DNA of 64,000 bases from Actinotalea caeni (GCF_009733795.1 NZ_WNXX01000017.1:16918-80917), one strand, 5' to 3'; positions 6,251-15,179 are shown, counted from the stretch's first letter. The notes: generated by a model not told the origin, from the sequence alone. Translations and numbers: made by a program.

Positions 6251-6847
6251 TCAGGCCGAGGGCTCCAGCAGCACGCCCGCGGCCGCCATCTCCTCGCGCG
6301 CCCTGGCCCCCTGCTCGGGCGTCACCGGCACCGTGAGGTCGGTGAGCACGCGGACGCGCAGGCCCAGCGCGGCGGCGTCGAGCGCGGTCTGCTTGACGCA
6401 GTGCGACTCCGCGATGCCCACGACGTCGACCTCGGTGATGCCGCGTGCCGCCAGCAGGTCGGCGAGCGGCCGGCCCGCGACGTCGACACCCTCGAACCCG
6501 GAGTAGGCGGCCTCGTAGCGGCCCTTCTTGACGCTGATGTCGGGGGCCAGGTCGGCCAGCGCCGGGTGCAGCTCGGCCTCGTCGGTGCCGGCCACGCCGT
6601 GCGGCGGCCAGGTGTCGACGAAGTCGGGCTCGTCGGAGAAGTGCTCGCCCGGGTCGATGTGCCAGTCCTGCGTGGTGACGACGGCGTCGTAGTCGGACCG
6701 GTGCGCGGCCGCGTAGCCGGCGACCCGCTCGGCGACGGCGTTGCCGCCCTCGACGGCGAGCGCGCCGCCCTCGCAGAACGTCGGCTGCACGTCGACGACG
6801 AGGAGCGCGCGGCGTGCGTCGCGGTCGTGGTGGGCGGTCTGCGTCAT
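6251..6847 (-). CDS. pncA: Nicotinamidase/pyrazinamidase (isochorismatase-like hydrolase)
   Basis: PncA hydrolyses nicotinamide to nicotinate and ammonia in NAD salvage, and also activates pyrazinamide. The 198-residue protein has the cysteine-hydrolase fold: catalytic Asp in LLVVDVQPTFCEGG (Asp about residue 19), metal-binding Asp and His in TTQDWHID, catalytic Lys in ISVKKGRYEAAYS, and nucleophilic Cys in VGIAESHCVKQTALDA. That is the full Asp-Lys-Cys triad plus metal ligands. It is convergent with the small membrane gene (1-bp gap) and divergent from the aminotransferase. It complements the de novo NAD operon at 33-39 kb. Confidence 0.92.
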   Translation of the reverse strand: MTQTAHHDRDARRALLVVDVQPTFCEGGALAVEGGNAVAERVAGYAAAHRSDYDAVVTTQDWHIDPGEHFSDEPDFVDTWPPHGVAGTDEAELHPALADLAPDISVKKGRYEAAYSGFEGVDVAGRPLADLLAARGITEVDVVGIAESHCVKQTALDAAALGLRVRVLTDLTVPVTPEQGARAREEMAAAGVLLEPSA

Positions 6848-6986
6848 GGCTCCATTCTCGCTGTCCCGGCCGTCGTCGTCCACGCGTGTGCACGGCGCCA
6901 TGCCGGGGTCGCCCCGTGTCTCGACACGCCGTCGCACCGCGGACACGGCTGCGACCCGACGGCGTGGCGCGAGTAGCCTCGCCGTC

Positions 6987-8171
6987 ATGGAGTTCCGCCG
7001 CATCGACGGCCTGCCGCCGTACGTCTTCACCATCATCGACGGTCTCAAGCTCGAGGCCCGTCGAGCCGGTCGCGACGTCGTCGACCTCGGGTTCGGCAAC
7101 CCGGACCTGCCGAGCCCGCAGATCGCGGTCGACAAGCTGGCCGAGGCGGCCCAGAACACCCGCAACCACCGGTACTCCTCCTCGCGCGGCATCCCCAACC
7201 TGCGCCTCGCCGTGGCGAACCTGTACCAGCGGCGGTTCGGCGTCACGCTCGACCCCGAGCACGAGGTGCTCGCGACCATCGGCGCCAAGGAGGGGTTCAG
7301 CCACCTCATGTGGGTGCTGCTGTCCGCCGGCGACAGCGCGATCGTGCCGACGCCCAGCTACCCGATCCACATCTGGGGCCCGTACTTCGCCGGTGCCGAC
7401 GCCCGGCAGGTCCCGATCGGCGACGGCACCGACGGCGCCGGCTACATCGACCGCGTCATGGAGGCGTGGGACCTCGGGTGGCCGAAGCCGCGCGTCGTCG
7501 TGCTGAGCTTCCCGCACAACCCGACCACCTCGACCGTCGAGCTCGCCGACATGCAGCGGCTCGTCGACTGGGCGCGTGAGCGCGAGGTCGTGCTCGTCCA
7601 CGACCTCGCCTACGCCGACATGTGCTTCGACGGCTGGCAGCCGCCGTCGATCATGCAGTGCGAGGGCGCCACCGAGGTGGCGGTCGAGCTGTACTCGATG
7701 ACCAAGTCGTTCTCGATGGCCGGGTGGCGCGTGGCGTTCCTCGTCGGGCGACGCGACGTCATCAAGGCGCTCGCGCAGCTGAAGTCCTACCTGGACTACG
7801 GCACCTTCCAGCCGATCCAGATCGCGGCGACCGTGACGCTCAACGAGGCGACCGACTACCCCGCGGAGCTGTCGGCCGTCTACGAGTCCCGGCGCGACGC
7901 GCTCTACGAGGGCCTGCAGCGCATCGGGTGGGACATCCTCAAGCCGCGCGGCACGATGTTCGCGTGGGCGCGGATCCCCGAGGCCTACGACGACATGGAC
8001 TCGATCGAGTTCGCGACGCACCTGGTGAACGCGTGCGACGTCGCGGTCTCGCCGGGTGTCGGCTTCGGCCCGGGCGGCGAGAGGTTCGTGCGCTTCGCGC
8101 TCATCGAGAACGAGCAGCGGATCGGGCAGGCGGTGCGCAACCTCAAGCGCGGCCTGACCCGGCTCGCGTGA
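6987..8171 (+). CDS. PLP-dependent class I/II aminotransferase (AlaC-like)
   Basis: A 394-residue fold-type I aminotransferase. Visible landmarks are GFGNPDLPSP near the N-terminus, SSSRGIPNLR, the cofactor region TPSYPIHIWGP, FPHNPTT with the PLP-contacting Asn, HDLAYADMCFDG, the Schiff-base Lys in YSMTKSFSMAGWR, and the substrate-carboxylate Arg in GERFVRFALI. The sequence type is that of AlaC/DapL-like transaminases, which use glutamate/pyruvate or related pairs; the substrate cannot be fixed from sequence. The ATG at 6987 lies 7 nt after a TAGCCT -10 box (6974-6979) and has no ribosome site, so it is probably leaderless. The folP-like gene follows after 16 nt, probably in one transcript. 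Confidence 0.88.
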   Translation: MEFRRIDGLPPYVFTIIDGLKLEARRAGRDVVDLGFGNPDLPSPQIAVDKLAEAAQNTRNHRYSSSRGIPNLRLAVANLYQRRFGVTLDPEHEVLATIGAKEGFSHLMWVLLSAGDSAIVPTPSYPIHIWGPYFAGADARQVPIGDGTDGAGYIDRVMEAWDLGWPKPRVVVLSFPHNPTTSTVELADMQRLVDWAREREVVLVHDLAYADMCFDGWQPPSIMQCEGATEVAVELYSMTKSFSMAGWRVAFLVGRRDVIKALAQLKSYLDYGTFQPIQIAATVTLNEATDYPAELSAVYESRRDALYEGLQRIGWDILKPRGTMFAWARIPEAYDDMDSIEFATHLVNACDVAVSPGVGFGPGGERFVRFALIENEQRIGQAVRNLKRGLTRLA

Positions 8172-8187
8172 CCGGCAGGCTGCGCCG

Positions 8188-9114
8188 GTGACGACGGTCC
8201 CGCCCGCGGTCGCCGCGCTGACGCCGCGGCGCATCGGTGCGCGCACCTTCGACTTCGCGCGCCGCTGCGCGGTGATGGCGGTCGTCAACCGGACGCCGGA
8301 CTCCTTCTTCGACCGCGGCGCCACGTTCGCGCTCGAGCGCGCCGTCGAGCACGCGCTGCGCGCGGTCGACGACGGCGCGGACTGGGTCGACGTCGGCGGC
8401 CTGCCGTTCTCGCCGGACACCCCGGAGGTGTCGGTCGCCGAGGAGATCGACCGGGTGCTGCCGGTCGTCGAGGCGATCCGGTCCCGCTCCGACGTCGTGA
8501 TCTCGGTCGACACCTACCGGCCCGAGGTCGCCGAGGCGGTGCTCGACGGCGGCGCCGACGTCATCAACGACGTCATGGGGCTGCGGGTGCCGGGGCTGGT
8601 CGAGGTCCTCGCCGACCGCGGCGCGACCGTGGTCGTCGCGCACTCGCGCGCCGAGCCGCACCAGCACCTGCGGGCACCGCGCTACGACGACGTGGTGGCC
8701 GACGTCGTCGCCTACCTCGAGGACCGGGTCGCGGCCGCGGTGGCCGCCGGCGTGGCCGAGGAGGCGATCGTCATCGACCCCGGCCACGACCTCAACAAGA
8801 ACACCCTGCACTCGCTCGAGCTGACGCGCCGGCTCGAGGAGGTGGCCGCGATCGGGCTGCCGCTGCTCGTGGCGCTGTCGAACAAGGACTTCGTCGGCGA
8901 GACGCTCGACCGTCCGCAGGGCGAGCGGCTGCCGGGCTCGCTCGCGGCCGCCGCCCTGTGCGTCGAGCGCGGTGCACGCGTTCTCCGCGTGCACCAGGTG
9001 CGCGAGACCGTCGACGTGGTGCGGATGACCGAGGCGGTGCTCGGGCTGCGCGAGCCCGCCTACCTGCGGCACAACATCGACACGGCCACCGACGACCCGC
9101 GGTCGAACGGGTGA
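8188..9114 (+). CDS. FolP2-type dihydropteroate synthase-like protein
   Basis: A 308-residue TIM-barrel protein of the DHPS family. It keeps VVNRTPDSFFDRG (pterin loop 1), ISVDTYRPEVAEA, VIDPGHDLNKN, the Lys of SNKDFVGE (usually SRKSFIG), and an R-x-H near the end (VLRVHQVRE). It lacks the loop-2 signature GGESTRPG, which binds p-aminobenzoate; instead it has VDVGGLPFSPD. Paralogues of this kind (FolP2 in mycobacteria) are known not to act as normal sulfonamide-target DHPS, so folate synthesis is doubtful here. A GTG start is used. The RibD-like reductase follows after 4 nt. Confidence 0.8.
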   Translation: MTTVPPAVAALTPRRIGARTFDFARRCAVMAVVNRTPDSFFDRGATFALERAVEHALRAVDDGADWVDVGGLPFSPDTPEVSVAEEIDRVLPVVEAIRSRSDVVISVDTYRPEVAEAVLDGGADVINDVMGLRVPGLVEVLADRGATVVVAHSRAEPHQHLRAPRYDDVVADVVAYLEDRVAAAVAAGVAEEAIVIDPGHDLNKNTLHSLELTRRLEEVAAIGLPLLVALSNKDFVGETLDRPQGERLPGSLAAAALCVERGARVLRVHQVRETVDVVRMTEAVLGLREPAYLRHNIDTATDDPRSNG

Positions 9115-9118
9115 TCGC

Positions 9119-9820
9119 GTGTTCGACGTCGAGACCCTGATCGAGCGGTACGCGGTGCCCGACCGCGCGCGGCCGCACCTGCGCGTGAGCTTCGTCAGCA
9201 GCCTCGACGGCGCGGCGTGGCTCGACGGCCGCTCCGGGCCGCTCAACGACGAGTGGGACCAGCAGGTGTTCGCGACGCTGCGGCGGCTCTCCGACGCCGT
9301 GCTGGTCGGTGCCGGCACCGTGCGCATCGAGGGCTACGACGGCCTCACGCTCGACGAGGAGTCGCAGCGCTGGCGGGTCGAGCACGGCCTGCCGCCGCAC
9401 GCGCGGCTGGCGATCGTGTCGCACGCGCTCGACCTCGACCCGACCGCGGCGGTGTTCACCGAGGCGCCGGTGCGGCCGCTGGTCGTCACGCACGCGACCG
9501 CCCCCGCCGCGCGGCGCGAGGCGCTCGCGCAGGTCGCCGACGTGCTGGTGCACGGCGAGCGCTCGGTCGACCTGCCGGCCGCGGTCGCCGACCTCGCGGC
9601 CCGGGGGATGCCGCAGGTGCTGTGCGAGGGCGGGCCGACGCTGCTCGGTGCGCTCGTCGCGGCGGACGCCGTCGACGAGCTCGACCTGACGATCAGCCCG
9701 GTGCTGGTCTCGGGCACCGCGGCGCGGATCGCGCACGGCCCGCAGCGCCTGGTGCCGATGCGGATGGTGCACGCGCTGCCGGGCGGCCCGATGCTGTTCC
9801 TGCGCTACGTGCGCGCCTGA
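9119..9820 (+). CDS. RibD C-terminal-domain (pyrimidine reductase-like) protein
   Basis: A 233-residue protein consisting only of the DHFR-like reductase domain of RibD. It has RVSFVSSLDGAAWLDGRSG (substrate strand with the Ser-Leu-Asp-Gly motif), DAVLVGAGTVRIEGY (NADPH loop), and VLCEGGPTLLGALV near the C-terminus (the EGG-x-LL motif). There is no deaminase domain. In riboflavin synthesis this domain reduces the ribosyl side chain, but stand-alone actinobacterial homologues have no firm role. It is 4 nt from the FolP2-like gene, so the two probably act in the same pterin/pyrimidine-type chemistry (inference). GTG start at 9119. Confidence 0.82.
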   Translation: MFDVETLIERYAVPDRARPHLRVSFVSSLDGAAWLDGRSGPLNDEWDQQVFATLRRLSDAVLVGAGTVRIEGYDGLTLDEESQRWRVEHGLPPHARLAIVSHALDLDPTAAVFTEAPVRPLVVTHATAPAARREALAQVADVLVHGERSVDLPAAVADLAARGMPQVLCEGGPTLLGALVAADAVDELDLTISPVLVSGTAARIAHGPQRLVPMRMVHALPGGPMLFLRYVRA

Positions 9821-9901
9821 GCAGCGCGCACGCCCGCATCGAGAGCCTGGGCGCCCGCGCGACGTCACCAGCCACGACGCGTCGGTAGGCTTCGCCGCAT
9901 C

Positions 9902-11458
9902 ATGACCTCACCTGGCACCGACGGCGAGCGGCCGCCGTTCTACATCACCACCGCGATCGCCTACCCCAACGCGAACCCGCACATGGGCACGGCGTACGAG
10001 TACGTCTCGACGGACGTGCTCGCGCGGTTCAAGCGCCTCGACGGCTACGACGTCCGGTTCCTCACCGGCACCGACGAGCACGGCATCAAGATGATGCAGG
10101 CCGCCCAGCGCGCGGGTGTGGAGCCGGCCGAGTTCGCGCGCGGCAACTCCGACAAGTTCGAGGCGATGCAGCGCGGCCTGGGGATCACGTTCGACCGGTT
10201 CATCCGGACCACCGACCCCGACCACATCGAGGCCAGCCAGGCGATCTGGCGCGCGATGGAGGCCAATGGCGACATCTACCTCGGCAGCTACTCCGGCTGG
10301 TACTCGGTGCGCGACGAGGCGTACTACACCGAGGACGAGACCGAGGTGCGCGAGGACGGCGTCCGGGTGGCGTCGGCGTCCGGCACCGAGGTGTCGTGGA
10401 CGGAGGAGCCCAGCTACTTCTTCCGGCTCTCGGCGTACCAGGACCGCCTGCTCGCGCTGTACGAGGAGCACCCGGAGTTCGTCGGGCCCGACGTGCGCCG
10501 CAACGAGGTCGCCTCGTTCGTCCGCTCCGGGCTGCGCGACCTGTCGATCTCGCGCTCGACGTTCGACTGGGGCGTGCCCGTGCCGGGCGACCCGGCGCAC
10601 GTCATGTACGTGTGGGTCGACGCGCTCACCAACTACCTCACCGGTGTCGGCTACCCCGACGTCGACAGCGAGCGGTTCCGCCGCTACTGGCCGGCCGACG
10701 TCCACATCATCGGCAAGGACATCATCCGGTTCCACGCCGTCTACTGGCCCGCGTTCCTCATGAGCGCCGGCATCGAGCTGCCCAGGCGTGTGTTCGCGCA
10801 CGGGTTCCTGTTCGACCGCGGCAAGAAGATGAGCAAGTCCGACGGCACGGCGATCGACCCGCTCGCGTTCGCCGAGACCTACGGGCTCGACCAGATGCGC
10901 TACTTCCTGTGCCGGGAGTTCACCTACGGCCAGGACGGCAGCTACAGCCACGAGGCCGTGGTCACCCGCATCAACGCCGACCTCGCCAACGAGCTCGGCA
11001 ACCTCGCGCAGCGCTCGCTGAGCATGGTCGCGAAGAACCTCGGCGGCGTCGTGCCGACGCCTGGCGAGCTCACCCAGGAGGACCGTGCGCTGCTGGGCCG
11101 GCTCGAGCCGCTGCTCGAGGAGTCCCGCACGCACATCGACGGCCAGCAGATCAGCGTCTACCTCGAGGGCCTCTGGGCGGTGCTGGGGGAGACCAACCGG
11201 TACTTCTCGGCGCAGCAGCCGTGGGTGCTCCGCACGAGCGACCCCGAGCGGATGGCGACCGTGCTGTCCGTGACGCTCGAGGTCGTGCGGACGGTCGCGA
11301 CGCTCGTGCAGCCCGTGATGCCGACGGCGGCCGGCCGGCTGCTCACCCAGCTCGGCCTGGCCGAGGAGGTGCCGTTCGCGACGCTCGCGACGCCGCTCGC
11401 GCCCGGCACGCCGCTGCCCGCGCCGTCCGGGGTGTTCCCGCGCTACGTCGAGGAGTGA
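9902..11458 (+). CDS. metG: Methionyl-tRNA synthetase
   Basis: MetRS charges tRNA-Met with methionine. It is 518 residues, the short form without the C-terminal dimerisation (EMAP-like) domain. The class I features are clear: YITTAIAYPNANPHMGTAYEYV carries the HIGH-like box (HMGT), LTGTDEHGIKM follows, and the KMSKS loop is exact (KKMSKSDGTAIDP, about residue 306). The connective peptide has no CxxC zinc knuckle, so this is the zinc-independent type. The ATG at 9902 has a TAGGCT -10 box at 9886-9891 and no ribosome site. tatD follows, as in most actinobacteria. Confidence 0.96.
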   Translation: MTSPGTDGERPPFYITTAIAYPNANPHMGTAYEYVSTDVLARFKRLDGYDVRFLTGTDEHGIKMMQAAQRAGVEPAEFARGNSDKFEAMQRGLGITFDRFIRTTDPDHIEASQAIWRAMEANGDIYLGSYSGWYSVRDEAYYTEDETEVREDGVRVASASGTEVSWTEEPSYFFRLSAYQDRLLALYEEHPEFVGPDVRRNEVASFVRSGLRDLSISRSTFDWGVPVPGDPAHVMYVWVDALTNYLTGVGYPDVDSERFRRYWPADVHIIGKDIIRFHAVYWPAFLMSAGIELPRRVFAHGFLFDRGKKMSKSDGTAIDPLAFAETYGLDQMRYFLCREFTYGQDGSYSHEAVVTRINADLANELGNLAQRSLSMVAKNLGGVVPTPGELTQEDRALLGRLEPLLEESRTHIDGQQISVYLEGLWAVLGETNRYFSAQQPWVLRTSDPERMATVLSVTLEVVRTVATLVQPVMPTAAGRLLTQLGLAEEVPFATLATPLAPGTPLPAPSGVFPRYVEE

Positions 11459-11543
11459 CCGCGCGGTGCCGTCCGGCCCGCTCGCAGCGGGTGGTGCCGG
11501 TGCACGGGCCGTCGGGCCCGGTCGTCGAGAGGAAGGTGTGAGC

Positions 11544-12449
11544 GTGGCGCGCAGGCGAGGGGAGTGGCCGCCGGACCCGGAGCCGTTGCCGGTGCCGGTC
11601 ATCGACGACCACACCCACCTGGAGTCGATCCCGCACGTGCTCGACGACGGTGTGCCCGACCCGGGCATGACCGGTCAGCTCGACCGTGCGGCGGCGGTCG
11701 GTGTCGAGGCGGTCGTCCAGATCGGCTGCGACCTCGACTCCGCGCGCGTGAGCGTGGCCTGGGCGCACGAGGACCCGCGCGTCGTCGCGGGCGTGGCGAT
11801 CCACCCGAACGAGGCGGTGCTGCACGCCGGCGTGCGCGAGGTCGCGCCCGACGGTCTGCCGCCGCAGCCGCTCGACCGGCACGCGACGTCGCTGGACGAC
11901 GCGCTCGCGGTCGTCGCCGAGCTGGCCAGGGACCCGCGGGTGCGCACGATCGGCGAGACCGGCCTGGACTTCTTCCGCGCCGGTGAGCGGGGCCGACAGG
12001 TGCAGCGGGAGTCGTTCCGCGCGCACGTGGCGCTCGCGAAGGAGCTCGGGCTCCCGCTGCAGATCCACGACCGCGACGCCCACCGCGAGGTGCTGGAGGT
12101 GCTGGCGCGCGACGGCGCCCCCGAGGTCACGGTCTTCCACTGCTTCTCCGCCGACGCCGAGATCGCCGCGGAGTGCGTCGCCCGCGGCTACCTGCTGTCG
12201 TTCGCGGGTCCGGTGACGTTCGCGAGCGCCGAGGACGTGCGTGCCGCGGCCCGCGTCGTGCCGGCCGAGCAGCTGCTGGTCGAGACCGACGCGCCCTACC
12301 TCACGCCCGCGCCGCACCGCGGTGCGCCGAACGCGCCGTACCTGCTGCCGCTCACGGTCCGGCGGCTGGCCGAGGTCCGCGGCGACGACCTGGCGGGGCT
12401 GTGCGCCCGGCTGCACGCCAACGCGACCCGGGTCTACGGCCCCTGGTGA
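11544..12449 (+). CDS. tatD: TatD-family metal-dependent hydrolase (deoxyribonuclease)
   Basis: About 301 residues, amidohydrolase-like TIM barrel. Metal ligands are visible in VIDDHTHLES (HxH), IGETGLDFFRAGE (Glu), LPLQIHDRDA (His), VFHCFSAD (His) and LVETDAPYLTP (Asp). Most TatD proteins read HCHLD and HSRDA here. Family members are Mg2+-dependent 3'-5' exonucleases or phosphodiesterases. The GTG at 11544 is preferred because AGGAAGG (11530-11536) sits 7 nt upstream; the GTG at 11538 would leave only 1 nt. The protein is slightly longer than E. coli TatD because of an insert around GVREVAPDGLPPQPLDRHATS. Confidence 0.9.
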   Translation: MARRRGEWPPDPEPLPVPVIDDHTHLESIPHVLDDGVPDPGMTGQLDRAAAVGVEAVVQIGCDLDSARVSVAWAHEDPRVVAGVAIHPNEAVLHAGVREVAPDGLPPQPLDRHATSLDDALAVVAELARDPRVRTIGETGLDFFRAGERGRQVQRESFRAHVALAKELGLPLQIHDRDAHREVLEVLARDGAPEVTVFHCFSADAEIAAECVARGYLLSFAGPVTFASAEDVRAAARVVPAEQLLVETDAPYLTPAPHRGAPNAPYLLPLTVRRLAEVRGDDLAGLCARLHANATRVYGPW

Positions 12450-12453
12450 GCTT

Positions 12454-12468
12454 GTGAAGGACCTGTGA
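12454..12468 (+). promoter_or_regulatory. 15-mer upstream of the first G5 gene (inverted copy upstream of rpfB)
   Basis: GTGAAGGACCTGTGA starts 4 nt after the tatD stop. Its exact reverse complement, TCACAGGTCCTTCAC, is at 13688-13702. The site contains two TGTGA half-sites spaced by 6 nt. Each copy lies 19-28 nt upstream of a -35 box, which suggests a shared regulator site. Confidence 0.5.
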
Positions 12469-12486
12469 ACAGGCCTGGTCGTCGGC

Positions 12487-12515
12487 TTCCAGGATGGTCA
12501 CGGATCGGTTACGGT
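12487..12515 (+). promoter_or_regulatory. Promoter of the G5/SLT-like hydrolase gene
   Basis: TTCCAG, 17 nt, TACGGT. The bases around the -10 (TCGGTTACGGTG) are the same as at the rpfB promoter. Confidence 0.45.
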
Positions 12516-12575
12516 GCCCAGGTCGGTCTGCGTGGACCGGCTTCCCTCGACCGAGACGAAGGACACCTCCCTCCA

Positions 12576-13667
12576 GTGCCCTCCGAACCCGGGAGCGTCC
12601 CGAGCGACCGCTCCGAGTCCCGCCGCGAGCGGCGCAGCCACCGCGCCGACGCGCCCGCGGTGCAGCTGCCCCGTCCCGTGCGCTACGCCCTCGGCGTGGC
12701 GGTGCTGGTGCTCGCGCTCGTGGGCTCGCTGTCGTTCGCCGGTCTCGGCGGCGCGTCGCCGTCCGCCGAGGACGCACGCGCCGACGTGGCCGGCCTCGCC
12801 GGTCGCGAGGACGTCTGGGCGCAGGTCTCGCGCGGCGACATGGTCCGCGAGCCGCTCATCCTGGAGGCGGGCGAGGCGGTCGACTTCACCGTGACCGTCG
12901 ACGGCCGCACGGTCGACCTCACGACCACGAGCACGACGATCCTCGCCGACGCCCTCGTCGACGCCGGCATCGTGGTCGAGCTCGACGACGTGGTGTCCGC
13001 CCCGATGGGCGAGCCGCCGGCCGACGGCGCCGAGATCGTCGTCGAGCGCGTCGGCACGCACATCGAGACCGAGGTCGAGGAGCTGCCGTTCAGGACCGTC
13101 GAGCGCAAGACGTCGCAGCTGCCGAGCGGCACCACGCGCGTCGAGACCGAGGGCGTCGAGGGCTCCCGCGTCACGACCTACCGGACCACCTACGCCGACG
13201 GCGAGGTCCTCGACCGCCAGCAGCTGACCTCGGTGGTCGCGGCCCAGCCCGTCGACGAGGTCGTCCTCGTCGGCACCGGGACGGTCTCCGCCGGCTCCTC
13301 GGGCTCCTCCGGCTCGGGCTCCTCCGGCTCCGGCGGTTCCACCCCGCAGCCGGTCACCTACTCCGGCGGCAACCCGCGCGCGATCGCGCAGGAGATGCTC
13401 GCGGCCTACGGCTGGGGCTCCGACCAGTGGAGCTGCCTCGACCGGCTCTGGCAGCGCGAGAGCAACTGGAACCCCTACGCGCAGAACCCCAGCTCGGGGG
13501 CGTACGGCATCCCGCAGGCGCTGCCCGGCTCCAAGATGGCCACCGCGGGTGCCGACTGGCGCACCAACCCCGCCACCCAGATCGCCTGGGGCCTCAGCTA
13601 CATCAAGGGCCGGTACGGCTCACCCTGCGGCGCGTGGGCGCACAGCCAGTCGGTCGGGTGGTACTAG
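12576..13667 (+). CDS. Secreted/anchored G5-domain protein with C-terminal transglycosylase-like domain (RpfB paralogue)
   Basis: About 363 residues: a basic cytoplasmic tail, a single membrane-anchor/signal segment (YALGVAVLVLALVGSLSF), one DUF348 (ubiquitin-like) module around FTVTVDGRTVDLTTTSTTIL, a G5 domain (TEVEELPFRTVERKTSQ ... TYADGEVLDRQQL), a Gly/Ser linker, and a C-terminal lysozyme-like domain. The likely catalytic Glu is in WQRESNWNPYA, followed by SGAYGIPQALPGSKM. Such domains cleave peptidoglycan glycan strands. This C-terminal type differs from the Rpf domain of the next gene. The GTG at 12576 is the most likely start (GAAGGA 12 nt upstream); upstream codons lie in the promoter. 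It shares promoter sequence and a 15-mer with rpfB. Confidence 0.82.
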   Translation: MPSEPGSVPSDRSESRRERRSHRADAPAVQLPRPVRYALGVAVLVLALVGSLSFAGLGGASPSAEDARADVAGLAGREDVWAQVSRGDMVREPLILEAGEAVDFTVTVDGRTVDLTTTSTTILADALVDAGIVVELDDVVSAPMGEPPADGAEIVVERVGTHIETEVEELPFRTVERKTSQLPSGTTRVETEGVEGSRVTTYRTTYADGEVLDRQQLTSVVAAQPVDEVVLVGTGTVSAGSSGSSGSGSSGSGGSTPQPVTYSGGNPRAIAQEMLAAYGWGSDQWSCLDRLWQRESNWNPYAQNPSSGAYGIPQALPGSKMATAGADWRTNPATQIAWGLSYIKGRYGSPCGAWAHSQSVGWY

Positions 13668-13687
13668 CCGGGGGGCGGTCCGCACCC

Positions 13688-13702
13688 TCACAGGTCCTTC
13701 AC
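13688..13702 (-). promoter_or_regulatory. 15-mer upstream of rpfB (inverted copy of 12454-12468)
   Basis: TCACAGGTCCTTCAC, the exact reverse complement of the site upstream of the preceding gene. It is placed 28 nt before the rpfB -35 box. A chance match of 15 bases at two promoters is unlikely. Confidence 0.5.
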
Positions 13703-13729
13703 GGGCACAGTGAGGTCTCCCACCCACGC

Positions 13730-13758
13730 TTGGCGGGAGATCACGATTCGGTTACGGT
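13730..13758 (+). promoter_or_regulatory. rpfB promoter
   Basis: TTGGCG (13730-13735) and TACGGT (13753-13758) are separated by 17 nt. The start codon is at 13850, leaving a leader of about 85 nt. Confidence 0.55.
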
Positions 13759-13849
13759 GGCGAGCGGCCCATGAGCCCAGCGCGGCGAGCCGAGGTCGTC
13801 GTACCTGCCCGCGCTGCACCGCAGCGAGACCGTCACCAGGGAGTCTCGC

Positions 13850-15154
13850 GTGATCGCCAGGACCCCAGACGTGAACACACCTGACCCGCGCCAGGACGAG
13901 ACCGCCGTCGTCGACCCGCCCGCCGTCGAGGAGACCCCCACCGACGCGACCGAGGTCGTCGACCCGCCCGCCGAGACCGAGACGCCCGACGAGAAGCACC
14001 GGGCGCCGCGCCGCCGCGCGCTGGCCGCGCTCGGTGTCGCCGCCGCGCTCGCGCTCGGCGGCGCGGTCGCCGCCGGCGCCGCCCACAAGGACGTCCAGAT
14101 CGACCTCGACGGCAGCACCGTCGACGTCGGCACCTTCGCCGGCAGCGTCGGCAGCGTGCTCGCCGCCGAGGGCATCGAGGTCGGCGAGCACGACCTCGTG
14201 GTGCCCGGCGTCGACGAGCCCCTCGCCGACGGCGCCGAGATCGTCGTGCGCACCGCCGAGCAGGTCGAGGTCGAGGTCGACGGTCGCTCGACCGTCGTCT
14301 GGACGATCGGCGACACCGCCGCCCAGACCCTCGCCGAGGTCGCCGCGAGCGGCCGCGAGGCCGTGATGACGGCGTCGCGCAGCGAGGGCCGCCTCGCTCT
14401 CGACATGCCGCTGGTCGCGCACGGCCCGGTCACCTTCGTCGTCGACGGCGAGAGCCGCTCGCTCGAGGTCGACGGCGTCGCGGACCTCAGCACCGCGCTG
14501 CTGCGCGCCGAGATCGAGGTCGGCGAGCACGACACCGTGACCGTGACGACCGGGGCCGACGGCCAGCCGGTGGTGACCGTCACCCGCGTCGCGAGCGAGG
14601 AGACCACCCGCACCGAGGCGCTGCCGTTCGAGACCGTCGAGCGCGGTACCGACGACCTCTACAAGGGCGAGCGCCGCGTCGTCGACGAGGGTCGCGAGGG
14701 TGCGCGCACCTATACCTACCTCGAGTACACCGTGGACGGCGAGGTGGCCTCCAGCCAGCTCGTCCGCGTCGAGGTGACCCGTCAGCCCCAGGACCGCGTC
14801 GTCGAGTACGGCACCGCGCAGCGCCCGGCCCCCACGCCGAGGCCCACGACCACGAGCAGCGGCTCCAGCAGCTCCAGCAGCTCCAGCAGCGGCGGTGGCG
14901 GCGGTGGCGCCGTCTCGGGTGACGTGTGGGCCGCGCTCGCGCAGTGCGAGTCCGGCGGCAACCCGACCACGAACACCGGCAACGGCTACTACGGCCTGTA
15001 CCAGTTCTCGCTGCCGACCTGGCAGGCGGTCGGCGGCACCGGGCTGCCGTCGGAGGCCAGCGCCGCCGAGCAGACCCAGCGCGCCCAGATCCTGCAGGCG
15101 CGGTCGGGCTGGGGCCAGTGGCCTGCGTGCTCGGCGAAGCTCGGGCTGCGCTGA
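13850..15154 (+). CDS. rpfB: Resuscitation-promoting factor RpfB
   Basis: A 434-residue cell-wall lytic transglycosylase. Order of parts: acidic Pro-rich cytoplasmic tail (1-60), membrane anchor ([20 protein letters not shown]), three DUF348 modules (about 78-130, 140-195, 200-245), a G5 domain (about 250-325, [15 protein letters not shown]), a Ser/Gly linker, and a C-terminal Rpf domain. The Rpf domain has the catalytic Glu in AQCESGGNP, then [19 protein letters not shown] and a paired Cys near WPACSAKLG. RpfB proteins wake dormant actinobacteria by remodelling peptidoglycan. The GTG at 13850 has AGGGAG 7 nt upstream. rpfB-rsmA-ispE order is conserved in actinobacteria. Confidence 0.93.
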   Translation: MIARTPDVNTPDPRQDETAVVDPPAVEETPTDATEVVDPPAETETPDEKHRAPRRRALAALGVAAALALGGAVAAGAAHKDVQIDLDGSTVDVGTFAGSVGSVLAAEGIEVGEHDLVVPGVDEPLADGAEIVVRTAEQVEVEVDGRSTVVWTIGDTAAQTLAEVAASGREAVMTASRSEGRLALDMPLVAHGPVTFVVDGESRSLEVDGVADLSTALLRAEIEVGEHDTVTVTTGADGQPVVTVTRVASEETTRTEALPFETVERGTDDLYKGERRVVDEGREGARTYTYLEYTVDGEVASSQLVRVEVTRQPQDRVVEYGTAQRPAPTPRPTTTSSGSSSSSSSSSGGGGGGAVSGDVWAALAQCESGGNPTTNTGNGYYGLYQFSLPTWQAVGGTGLPSEASAAEQTQRAQILQARSGWGQWPACSAKLGLR

Positions 15155-15179
15155 CCGGCCGGACCCGCAGCCGCGTGCG

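Noticed and set aside
6066..8513. Very long minus-strand frame of 815 codons
   Set aside because: It is a high-GC shadow of pncA and the aminotransferase in other frames. The composition (Arg/Gly/His-rich) is not protein-like, and the real genes have full family motifs.
12470..12575. c-di-AMP (ydaO) riboswitch before the Rpf-like gene
   Set aside because: rpfA of Streptomyces has one, but the conserved ydaO sequence blocks are not visible in this short leader.
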